From contig JAEWAH010000304.1 in NCBI GenBank assembly GCA_023391725.1, forward strand, positions 1 through 5,663: a stretch of DNA of 5,663 nt. The letters are read 5' to 3'. How positions within the stretch are numbered: the stretch's first letter is position 1; each line of letters starts with the position of its first letter. The DNA is from Bacillota bacterium. Its GTDB lineage: Bacteria; Bacillota; Clostridia; Christensenellales; Aristaeellaceae. The notes under the pieces were generated by a model. The model saw nothing but the letters and a program-made list of their open reading frames with translations, did no database searches and was not told the DNA's origin. Positions 1-5,175 of the stretch are shown piece after piece. The position numbers and the translations under genes are program-made.

Positions 1-34
1 CTACCTGCCCGCCTTCGGCTGAACAGAAAACAAC

Positions 35-75
35 AAACATCCCGGGGCATGCCGATGACAGGCCCCGGGATGTTT
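35..75 (-). terminator. Rho-independent terminator after the SDR gene
   Basis: A perfect 14-bp inverted repeat pairs positions 35-48 with 62-75 around a 13-nt loop. Read on the minus strand, the stem follows the stop codon of the epimerase gene by about 17 nt. It is followed by a T-rich run (TGTTTGTTGTTTTC-like, positions 38 down to 21), the layout of an intrinsic terminator. On the plus strand the stem is also followed by ATTTT, so it may work in both directions and serve a plus-strand gene ending to the left. Confidence 0.85.
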
Positions 76-92
76 CATTTTCTGGTTTCCTT

Positions 93-1082
93 CTACCGTC
101 CGTATTTCTCCACCAGCTCATCCATCACCGCATCCCAGCCAAGATCATACCCCATCTTGTCCGGATGGGCCTCATACCAGGCAAGCGTGCGGCGGATGCC
201 CTCCTCAAAAGGCACGGTCGCGTGGAAGCCCGGCACGAAGGCCTTGATCTTGGTACTGTCGAAGATGGCATTTTGAGCTTTATCTCCCAGCAGTGAGTCC
301 CGCTGCTCTGGCAGCCGCCTTGAGATAGCGTCGGAGGCGATATGCACAATGTTCGGCTCCTCATCAACCGCAGCGGCAATGATGTGCAAATAGGCGTCCC
401 ATGTCCTGCACTCGTCGCCGGTGATATGGAAGGCCTCCCCCACAGCCCGGGAGTTTCCCATCAGGCCTACAAAAGCTTTGGCAAAGTCGGTGTTGTGGGT
501 CAATGTCCAAAAGGTCGTCCCGTCCCCCGGCACGATGATGGGCTTATGGGCCTTGAGCCGATGGATCAGGGAAAACCGCATGGGCCGGGAGTTGAGAGCC
601 CAGGGGATCATGTTGTCCCCATACGTATAGGAAGGCCGCACGATGGTCACCGGAAAGCCCTGCTTTTGATAGGCTTCCATAAAGCAGGCCTCGCAGGCGA
701 TCTTCCCCCGGGCATACTCTGAATAAGGGTTCCCTAAAGGCGTGTCCTCGGTGATAAGATAATGGACCAGGGGCTTCTGGTAGACCGTAGCGCTGGAAAT
801 GAAAATAAACTGTGCTGTCCTGCCAGCGAAGAGTTCAATGTTCTGTCTGGCCTGCTCCTGTGTGAAAGTCAAATAGTCGCAAACCACATCAAAGCTAAGA
901 CCACTAAGAGCTGCCTGTATAGCCACCCGGTCCCGTACGTCGGCATGTATTTGACGAATGCCTTCAGGCACATCTTTTTGATTTCCCCGGTTGAGGATCG
1001 TCACCTCAAAGCCTGCCTCCGACGCCCTTTGGGTGACGGCGGTGCTGATGGTCCCCGTGCCGCCGATGATCAGCGCTCTCAT
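93..1082 (-). CDS. NAD(P)-dependent epimerase/dehydratase-like protein (atypical SDR)
   Basis: This 329-residue protein is a cytoplasmic Rossmann-fold enzyme of the extended or atypical short-chain dehydrogenase/reductase superfamily. The dinucleotide-binding loop is GGTGTIS (residues 7-13), in place of the usual GxxGxxG. The residues NRG follow strand beta-2 (31-33), and Arg32 there would favour NADP(H), by inference. An acidic HADVRD follows at 46-51. The catalytic set looks intact: Ser96-Ser97 in FISSATVY, Tyr123 and Lys127 in YARGK (YxxxK), and an RPSYTYG segment at 149-155 typical of epimerases. Length is normal for sugar-nucleotide epimerase relatives and the chloroplast CSP41-like group. 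The substrate cannot be read from the sequence. The ATG at 1080-1082 is supported by the position of the Rossmann loop; an AGAGGTG ribosome site lies at 1095-1101, with a rather long 12-nt spacing. The gene is transcribed alone, away from pgsA, and ends at a strong terminator. An RNA-binding CSP41-like role is less likely. Confidence 0.88.
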   Translation of the reverse strand: MRALIIGGTGTISTAVTQRASEAGFEVTILNRGNQKDVPEGIRQIHADVRDRVAIQAALSGLSFDVVCDYLTFTQEQARQNIELFAGRTAQFIFISSATVYQKPLVHYLITEDTPLGNPYSEYARGKIACEACFMEAYQKQGFPVTIVRPSYTYGDNMIPWALNSRPMRFSLIHRLKAHKPIIVPGDGTTFWTLTHNTDFAKAFVGLMGNSRAVGEAFHITGDECRTWDAYLHIIAAAVDEEPNIVHIASDAISRRLPEQRDSLLGDKAQNAIFDSTKIKAFVPGFHATVPFEEGIRRTLAWYEAHPDKMGYDLGWDAVMDELVEKYGR

Positions 1083-1141
1083 ATCTCTTTATTTCACCTC
1101 TTTTCTGCGAGCCCGTGCAAGGACCTTATCCTACATCATCC

Positions 1142-1175
1142 GGCCCTGCGGGGCCACCTTCCCCTGAAGGGAAGG
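1142..1175. repeat. GC-rich double-hairpin intergenic element
   Basis: Two adjacent hairpins are present. The first pairs 1142-1146 (GGCCC) with 1151-1155 (GGGCC) around a 4-nt loop. The second pairs 1157-1163 (CCTTCCC) with 1169-1175 (GGGAAGG) around a 5-nt loop. Neither strand shows a U-tract after the stems, so it is not a standard terminator. The layout of short GC hairpin, GCCACC, then pyrimidine/purine palindrome recurs near 4503-4530, which suggests a dispersed repeat family. It would lie in the leader of the SDR gene if that gene is transcribed from the promoter region at 1295-1323. Confidence 0.55.
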
Positions 1176-1274
1176 CAAGGGAAAAGGCTTTGGGGAAGTT
1201 TGCTTGTATCCAGAGGATCCGAGCAAAAGTCTATCCTGCGTGGATGGATATTTTCTCCCGCAGGTCCCCTTTCC

Positions 1275-1323
1275 CAATATAGCAATATTGTGCTATTATA
1301 TACTCATATAATGGTATCATACC
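1275..1323 (+). promoter_or_regulatory. AT-rich promoter/operator region of pgsA
   Basis: A consensus -10 box TATAAT lies at 1307-1312, 36 nt before the pgsA ATG. No good -35 box is found at 16-18 bp (AATATT at 1284-1289 is poor), so an activator may be needed. Four dyads crowd the site: CAATAT/ATATTG (1275-1280 with 1285-1290), ATAGCA/TGCTAT (1279-1284 with 1291-1296), ATTATAT/ATATAAT (1295-1301 with 1306-1312) and GGTAT/ATACC (1313-1317 with 1319-1323). The third dyad also places a TATAAT on the minus strand (1295-1300), so divergent transcription toward the SDR gene is possible. The promoter call is an inference from position and the -10 match. Confidence 0.5.
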
Positions 1324-1334
1324 GGATGATCGGC

Positions 1335-1342
1335 AAGGAGGG
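1335..1342 (+). promoter_or_regulatory. Ribosome binding site that sets the pgsA start
   Basis: AAGGAGGG matches the anti-Shine-Dalgarno sequence strongly. It lies 6 nt before the ATG at 1349-1351 but only 3 nt before the adjacent in-frame TTG at 1346-1348, so the ATG is preferred. Confidence 0.85.
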
Positions 1343-1348
1343 CTTTTG

Positions 1349-1918
1349 ATGGACAAAACGCGGGAGAATATTTGGAATGTGCCAAATGCGCTAACCATGG
1401 CCCGCATGGCCCTGATCCCCGTATTCCTATTGCTCTATTGCCTTAACTTGCGCCTTTGGGCGCTTGTCGCCTTCCTTACGGCCAGCTTTACGGACTTATT
1501 GGACGGTTACATCGCCCGGCGTTTTCAGCTGGTCACCAACTTTGGCAAGCTCATGGATCCCCTTGCCGATAAGCTGATGGTGATCTCCGTGCTTCTTGCC
1601 CAAACCATCACCGGCGTCCTGCCCTGGATTGCGGTAGTGATCGTGATCCTCAAGGAGCTGATCATGGTGCTGGGCGGCGTTTATATGCTGAAAAAAGGCA
1701 TCGTCGTTCACAGTGAAGCGGTTGGCAAGGCCGCGCAATTCCTTTTCATCGCGGCCATCAGCCTGTCCTTCTTCCATGACGACTTTATCGCACTGGGCAT
1801 CGTGCAGTGGGATATGCTGCTGTTATGGATCTCCGTGGGCCTTACCTTGCTGGCCCTGGCTTTTTACACCCGCAGGGCGCTGGAAAAGCTGCGGGCGGCT
1901 AAAGAACAAACGGAATAG
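1349..1918 (+). CDS. pgsA: CDP-diacylglycerol--glycerol-3-phosphate 3-phosphatidyltransferase
   Basis: PgsA transfers the phosphatidyl group of CDP-diacylglycerol to glycerol 3-phosphate, giving phosphatidylglycerophosphate and CMP. This is the committed step to phosphatidylglycerol and cardiolipin, and it takes place in the cytoplasmic membrane. The 189-residue protein has the full CDP-alcohol phosphatidyltransferase signature D-x2-DG-x2-AR-x8-G-x3-D-x3-D: Asp49, Asp52-Gly53, Ala56-Arg57, Gly66, Asp70 and Asp74, where the Asp residues bind metal and substrate. The N-terminal NVPNALTMARMALIP (10-24) is typical of PgsA rather than of phosphatidylserine synthase. Several hydrophobic segments (about 20-32, 36-48, 76-92, 94-112, 128-142 and 152-170) fit the six-helix fold, and the length is usual for the family. 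The tail is basic and polar. The gene stands alone on the plus strand, with an AT-rich promoter upstream and a convergent Nudix gene 2 bp beyond its stop codon; no terminator is visible. Confidence 0.95.
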   Translation: MDKTRENIWNVPNALTMARMALIPVFLLLYCLNLRLWALVAFLTASFTDLLDGYIARRFQLVTNFGKLMDPLADKLMVISVLLAQTITGVLPWIAVVIVILKELIMVLGGVYMLKKGIVVHSEAVGKAAQFLFIAAISLSFFHDDFIALGIVQWDMLLLWISVGLTLLALAFYTRRALEKLRAAKEQTE

Positions 1919-1920
1919 TC

Positions 1921-2397
1921 CTACTGTGCGAACGGGATCTTTCGCGTGCCCAAGAACACGGGGCCTTTTTCCCGAAGCAGCGAGTTGATATTTTCCCGCA
2001 AAGCCAGCGGGTACAAGCTCAATGAACTTACCCGCTCCAGATGGACCCATTCGCAGCCTGTCTGCCCCAAATCCTCGTTCATAGGCGTTTGGGGCTGTTC
2101 GCTGCGTAGGCGGCAAAGGAAAATGTGAAAGATCTTGTGCGCGTAGTCGGGATGCCTTTCCTGAAAAGCCTTATCCCAAACGATCTCCTCATACAGCGCC
2201 AGAAAATCCGAAACGGCGACCTGATACCCCGTCTCTTCCAGGCACTCCCGGACGATGGCTTCCTCCATGGTCTCCAGGGGTTCCTGCCCGCCGCCGGGGA
2301 TGGTGTAGCACTCCTCCCCCGCCCTACCCCGGTATTTTACCAGCAGCAGCTTGTTTTCGTGCACGACCAGCGCCTTAGCAGCATTGCGAATGGTCAT
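1921..2397 (-). CDS. Nudix hydrolase
   Basis: Nudix enzymes cleave a nucleoside diphosphate linked to another group X, in a Mg-dependent reaction. This 158-residue protein carries a complete Nudix box at residues 36-58: Gly36-x5-Glu42-x7-Arg50-Glu51-x2-Glu54-Glu55-x-Gly57-Tyr58. The lead-in is WxxPGG-like, here YTIPGG (31-36). Nothing in the sequence fixes the substrate; nucleotide clean-up or ADP-ribose/sugar-type substrates are possible. An in-frame ATG at 2482-2484 would start inside uvrC and add 29 residues unlike the family. The ATG at 2395-2397 is preferred because GAGGG (2405-2409) sits 7 nt upstream and the MTIRNAAKALVV strand starts there. The gene follows uvrC by 61 bp on the same strand with no clear terminator between, so co-transcription is likely. 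The 3' end meets pgsA tail to tail. Confidence 0.92.
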   Translation of the reverse strand: MTIRNAAKALVVHENKLLLVKYRGRAGEECYTIPGGGQEPLETMEEAIVRECLEETGYQVAVSDFLALYEEIVWDKAFQERHPDYAHKIFHIFLCRLRSEQPQTPMNEDLGQTGCEWVHLERVSSLSLYPLALRENINSLLREKGPVFLGTRKIPFAQ

Positions 2398-2429
2398 TTT
2401 TTTGCCCTCAATTCTTTCGTGTAATCCAT

Positions 2430-2465
2430 ATATCGCACATATCGCAATAAAGCCGCATTTATTGC
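2430..2465 (-). repeat. Tandem ATATCGCA repeat and AT-rich dyad at the uvrC/Nudix junction
   Basis: ATATCGCA occurs twice with 9-bp spacing (2430-2437 and 2439-2446). It is followed by a perfect 8-bp dyad, GCAATAAA (2444-2451) with TTTATTGC (2458-2465) around a 6-nt loop, which spans the uvrC stop codon. The stem is AT-rich and not followed by a U-run, so it is more likely a processing, pausing or protein-binding site than a terminator. This is weak evidence for function. Confidence 0.4.
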
Positions 2466-4318
2466 TTTGGCGCAGCCCAGGCAAGCACCGCTTCCGCCGC
2501 CGGGCGGTTCATGCCGGGCACTGCCAGCAGTTCTTCCAGCGTGGCCTCCCGGATGGCCTGCAATGTGTGGAAGTGCTTTAAGAGCGCCTTGCGCCGCGTG
2601 GGGCCAATCCCGGGGATATCATCAATTTGACTGTGGACGCTTTCCTTGCCCCGCAGGTTTCTGTGATGGGTAATGGCAAAGCGGTGCGCCTCGTCCCTTA
2701 CGCGCTGGATAAGGTGCAGCGCCGGGGAACGCTTGTCCAGGAGGATGGGGTATTCCCTGTCCGGCAGGAAAATTTCTTCCAAGCGTTTGGCCAGGCCGAA
2801 CATGGGCACATTGGCTCCCGCTTCTTTCATAGCTCTTTGGGCAAATGCAAGCTGTTCCGGACCGCCGTCGATGAGCACCAGGTCCGGCATATCGGAAAAC
2901 CGGCCCCCAATCAGGGGCAGCCCTGCTTCTTCCCGCTCCTTGATCTCGTCCAGGCCGTGTCGGAAGCGGCGGCCCAGCACCTCGTTCATGGAGGCAAAGT
3001 CGTTGGCGCCTTCCACCGTGCGGATGCGGAAATGCCTGTATTCCTTCTTGGCCGGCTCCCCATCGATGAACACCACCATGGAAGCTACGCTGAGGATGCC
3101 CTGGGTATTGGAGATGTCAAATCCCTCGATTCGCCGGGGCGCGCTTGTGAGCCCCAGCGCCTCCCCCAGCGCCGCCGCGGCGCCTGTGGTGCGTTCCTTA
3201 ATGACAGATGCCTTGGCGTTGCGCTTTTCCAGCGCGTCCAGGGCGTTTTTTTCGGCCATCAAAATCAAGTCGTGCTTTTCCCCACGTTTGGGGGTAGAAA
3301 GCGTAACCGCGCCGCCTCGGGCTTCCCGCAGCCAGGCCTCCAATTCCTCTCGGCCCTCGGCCAGCTCCTCGCAGAGAACCTGACGTGGGATCAGGTTCCC
3401 ATCCTCATAATACTGGGTCAAGAAGGCCTCCAGCACCTCGCCCCGGGGCTCCGCGCCCGCGCCGGGGAGCACAAAATGATCGCCGCCGATCATCCGGCCG
3501 CCACGCACATACAGCACCTGCACCATGGCGTCCAGCCCGTCCTGGGCGACAGCCAATATATCCTGATCCGCGCCGCTGACCTGGATGGCCTTTTGATCCT
3601 CCATAAGCATTTGCACATCCCGGATCCTGTCCCGGATAGCGGCCGCGCGTTCGAAGTTCAATTCCTTGGCCGCGGCGGCCATATCCGCCTTCAAGCGGTT
3701 CACCACATCTTGATAGCGGCCGCTCAGGAACGACAGTACTTGCTCCATCATGGCCCCGTACTCTTCCCGGGTGCATTTTTCGGCGCAGGGAGCCAGGCAC
3801 CGGCCAATCTCATACTGCACGCAGGGGCGCCGGGGCGTTTTCAGCGGCAGCTCTAGGGTACAATTGCGCAAAGGGAAGATACTTTGCACCGAGTCCATCA
3901 CCTGGCGAACAACCGTGGCGCCGATATAGGGGCCGAAATACTTCGCCCCGTCCTTTTCGATGCGGCGGGCCACTTCCAAGCGCGGAAAAGGCTTTTGCAT
4001 ATCCACCCGCACATACGGGTAGTGCTTGTCATCCTTTAGCAGGATGTTGTAATAGGGCTTGTGGCGCTTGATAAGGTTGCATTCCAGGATCAGCGCTTCC
4101 AGGTTGGTAGAGCAGAGCATTACATCAAAATCATCAATCTTCTCCACCATGGCCGCCACTTTCAACGTATGGCCCCGGGAGTTTTGAAAATAGCTGCGCA
4201 CCCTGTTTTTCAGGTTCACAGCCTTGCCCACATAAATGATCTCTCCCTGCCGCTTCATCAGGTAGCAGCCAGGGCTGTCGGGCAGGTTTTCGATTTTCAG
4301 GCGGAGTTCCTCTGTCAT
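2459..4318 (-). CDS. uvrC: UvrABC system protein C (excinuclease subunit)
   Basis: UvrC makes both the 3' and 5' cuts around a DNA lesion marked by UvrA and UvrB in nucleotide excision repair. The 619-residue protein has the full domain order. The N-terminal GIY-YIG nuclease (about 14-93) shows Tyr19, Tyr29, Lys32, Arg39, Tyr43, Glu79 and Asn91, matching the Thermotoga catalytic set. A four-cysteine cluster follows (Cys153, Cys166, Cys174, Cys178), spaced as in E. coli, where it binds Fe-S. The UVR motif that contacts UvrB is at about 201-236 (LNFERAAAIRD at 220-230). The RNase H-like nuclease has Asp401, Asp484 and His545. A C-terminal helix-hairpin-helix pair lies at about 565-615 (IPGIGPTRRKALL). 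The usual IDGGKGQ motif reads IDGGPEQ here, but the catalytic Asp is kept. The start is the ATG at 4316-4318 with GGGAGG at 4323-4328; the open frame runs on to 4423 but the extra 35 residues are not UvrC-like. The Nudix gene follows. Confidence 0.97.
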   Translation of the reverse strand: MTEELRLKIENLPDSPGCYLMKRQGEIIYVGKAVNLKNRVRSYFQNSRGHTLKVAAMVEKIDDFDVMLCSTNLEALILECNLIKRHKPYYNILLKDDKHYPYVRVDMQKPFPRLEVARRIEKDGAKYFGPYIGATVVRQVMDSVQSIFPLRNCTLELPLKTPRRPCVQYEIGRCLAPCAEKCTREEYGAMMEQVLSFLSGRYQDVVNRLKADMAAAAKELNFERAAAIRDRIRDVQMLMEDQKAIQVSGADQDILAVAQDGLDAMVQVLYVRGGRMIGGDHFVLPGAGAEPRGEVLEAFLTQYYEDGNLIPRQVLCEELAEGREELEAWLREARGGAVTLSTPKRGEKHDLILMAEKNALDALEKRNAKASVIKERTTGAAAALGEALGLTSAPRRIEGFDISNTQGILSVASMVVFIDGEPAKKEYRHFRIRTVEGANDFASMNEVLGRRFRHGLDEIKEREEAGLPLIGGRFSDMPDLVLIDGGPEQLAFAQRAMKEAGANVPMFGLAKRLEEIFLPDREYPILLDKRSPALHLIQRVRDEAHRFAITHHRNLRGKESVHSQIDDIPGIGPTRRKALLKHFHTLQAIREATLEELLAVPGMNRPAAEAVLAWAAPKQ

Positions 4319-4360
4319 GATGCCTCCCGCTTGCGTAAAACAGTTCGTATTATTTGATGC

Positions 4361-4390
4361 ACTATAGACGATGGATGACATTTGTGACAG
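4361..4390 (-). promoter_or_regulatory. Candidate uvrC promoter
   Basis: On the minus strand a -10-like TATAGT (4361-4366) is preceded at 18 bp by a -35-like CTGTCA (4385-4390). They match the sigma-70 consensus in 5 of 6 and 4 of 6 positions. The -10 lies about 42 nt before the uvrC ATG. An imperfect LexA-like site follows at 4334-4347. The call is modest because the spacing is 18 bp and no extended -10 is present. Confidence 0.4.
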
Positions 4391-4401
4391 CCAGAAGAGG
4401 G

Positions 4402-4530
4402 CGCGACGCTCTCGGCTCCTCACTCATCCCTTCCACGCCGTCCCACTGTAGCCGAGCTCCCCCGGCGCGCGAGGGCGTCGCGGCTACGGTCAACTACCCC
4501 GTCGCTTCGCGCCACCCCTCCATGGAGGGG
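4402..4530. repeat. Complex palindromic intergenic element
   Basis: This fills most of the gap between uvrC and the DUF1292 terminator and shows no credible gene. Several overlapping dyads are present: 4402-4414 with 4470-4482 (13 bp with one G-T), 4411-4417 with 4450-4456 (7 bp, CTCGGCT/AGCCGAG), 4445-4454 with 4481-4490 (10 bp with one G-T), and a perfect 16-bp palindrome at 4515-4530 (CCCCTCCATGGAGGGG). The arms share sequence, so alternative folds compete. Its right part resembles the double hairpin at 1142-1175. It has no transposase and no obvious target-site duplication. A REP- or MITE-like repeat is the best guess. Confidence 0.6.
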
Positions 4531-4554
4531 AATGTGTGCCCTTCCCGCTTTCGT

Positions 4555-4581
4555 AAAAACCGGGCAGTAAACACTGCCCGG
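4555..4581 (-). terminator. Rho-independent terminator after DUF1292
   Basis: A perfect 9-bp stem pairs CCGGGCAGT (4560-4568) with ACTGCCCGG (4573-4581) around a 4-nt loop. On the minus strand it is followed by GTTTTTACG (five Ts at 4555-4559). It lies 41 nt downstream of the DUF1292 stop codon and separates that gene from uvrC. Confidence 0.9.
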
Positions 4582-4622
4582 CCTTGATCTAAGACTATGC
4601 AGTTTTTCCCGGCGACCTGTGG

Positions 4623-4982
4623 TTATTGTTCTTCCTCGTCCTCATCATCCGAGTCGCCGTCATCGTCGTCCTCGCTGAAGTTGGTTTGTACCACCTGGAT
4701 GAGTTTGTCCATCAGGTCTTCGTCCACAGGCACGAATTCTTCTACTTCTTCCCCGTTTTCATCAGTGGAGGTGTTTACCTTCATGATGTAAAGGTCGGTT
4801 TCGTGTTCATGTTCATGCTCATGTTCTTCGCCCTGCGCGCAGGCTTCGCATTCCCCGTCTTCACAGTCGCACTCGTCTGCGGCGCCCAGGACCACATATT
4901 CCTCACCATTGTAGAAGAAGTACTCCATCACCTGCAGGAGGACTTTGTTACCCTCCTCGTCCGTGCCTTCGACGATATCCAT
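4623..4982 (-). CDS. DUF1292 family protein with Cys/His-rich insert
   Basis: DUF1292 proteins (YrzB-like) are small acidic Bacillota proteins of unknown biochemical function. This 119-residue protein has the family core: MDIVEGTDEEGNKVLLQVMEY (1-21), then an EEYVVL strand (27-32), and, after an insert, DLYIMKV (63-69) and EEFVPVDEDLMDKLIQVVQ (81-99). The insert at 36-62 carries Cys38, Cys40, Cys45 and Cys48, then alternating His-Glu (His54, 56, 58, 60), which looks able to bind metal. The last 16 residues are almost all Asp, Glu, Gly or Ser. No signal peptide or membrane segment is seen. Two starts compete: the ATG at 4980-4982 has GAGGA 7 nt upstream and is chosen here; a GTG at 5007-5009 would add 9 residues (MIPLYEDDE) but lacks a clear ribosome site. 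The gene has its own strong promoter and terminator. In many Bacillota DUF1292 lies near ruvX and alaS, but neither is seen here. Confidence 0.88.
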   Translation of the reverse strand: MDIVEGTDEEGNKVLLQVMEYFFYNGEEYVVLGAADECDCEDGECEACAQGEEHEHEHEHETDLYIMKVNTSTDENGEEVEEFVPVDEDLMDKLIQVVQTNFSEDDDDGDSDDEDEEEQ

Positions 4983-4989
4983 TTCGTCA

Positions 4990-4994
4990 TCCTC
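4990..4994 (-). promoter_or_regulatory. Ribosome binding site that favours the ATG at 4982
   Basis: GAGGA on the minus strand sits 7 nt before the ATG at 4980-4982. The alternative GTG at 5007-5009 has only weak purine-rich sequence before it. Confidence 0.6.
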
Positions 4995-5043
4995 GTACAA
5001 TGGAATCACCCCGCTTTCTCTGCATCTCCCGCGGCCCCCTGGC

Positions 5044-5067
5044 CTAGGTGCCGATGCGGATTTTCAT
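5044..5067 (-). CDS. Seven-codon ORF in the DUF1292 leader (tentative)
   Basis: The first ATG at a ribosome-site-like position downstream of the strong promoter opens a frame of MKIRIGT followed by TAG. AAGGGA (5077-5082) lies about 9 nt upstream of the ATG. The stop falls inside a GC-rich segment able to fold (GGCC 5033-5036 with 5041-5044, inside GCATC 5022-5026 with GATGC 5053-5057). Beyond the TAG the same frame continues to a TGA at 4987-4989, four nt before the DUF1292 ATG. It could be a leader peptide, a decayed gene start, or chance. Confidence 0.25.
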   Translation of the reverse strand: MKIRIGT

Positions 5068-5093
5068 GGTTACTTTTCCCTTGTTCCATCATG

Positions 5094-5122
5094 ATTATAC
5101 CAGAATCCCCAGTTCCATGCAA
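5094..5122 (-). promoter_or_regulatory. Strong extended -10 promoter for DUF1292
   Basis: On the minus strand TTGCAT (5117-5122) and a perfect TATAAT (5094-5099) are separated by exactly 17 bp. TGG precedes the -10 box, giving the extended TGn motif. Transcription would start near 5087, leaving a leader of about 105 nt before the DUF1292 ATG. It lies in the 193-bp gap after DUF896. Confidence 0.85.
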
Positions 5123-5175
5123 GGTTTGGGGCGAACATTTTAGCTTTGACAGCCCGCATTTTGGCGCGTATACTG

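Noticed and set aside
1..22. Possible end of a plus-strand gene (YLPAFG then TGA)
   Set aside because: Only six codons are visible, so coding cannot be judged; noted only in connection with the terminator at 35-75.
1157..1175. CCTTCCC/GGGAAGG hairpin as a terminator
   Set aside because: No T-run follows the stem on either strand and no gene ends nearby.
762..1349. Plus-strand open frame of 195 codons running from inside the SDR gene to the pgsA start
   Set aside because: It is antisense to the conserved SDR enzyme, then crosses the hairpin and promoter region, and has no recognisable motif or ribosome site.
2398..2484. Upstream extension of the Nudix gene by 29 codons into uvrC
   Set aside because: The Nudix fold begins at MTIRNAAKAL, with a good ribosome site at 2405-2409; the extra residues look like translated gap sequence.
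2627..3856. Plus-strand open frame of 409 codons opposite uvrC
   Set aside because: It is the antisense of well-conserved UvrC codons in a GC-rich gene; the translation is rich in His, Gln and Arg with no domain.
4319..4423. Upstream extension of uvrC by 35 codons
   Set aside because: It would cover the likely promoter, has no ribosome site, and UvrC proteins normally start just before the GIY-YIG domain, as at 4318.
4803..4826. Four near-identical hexamers read as a CRISPR-like or intergenic repeat
   Set aside because: The unit is 6 bp and in frame, encoding alternating Glu-His in the DUF1292 protein; there are no spacers.
5132..5136. CGAAC half-site of a LexA box near the DUF1292 promoter
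   Set aside because: The second half (TAGCT) does not match at all, so it is a chance half-site.
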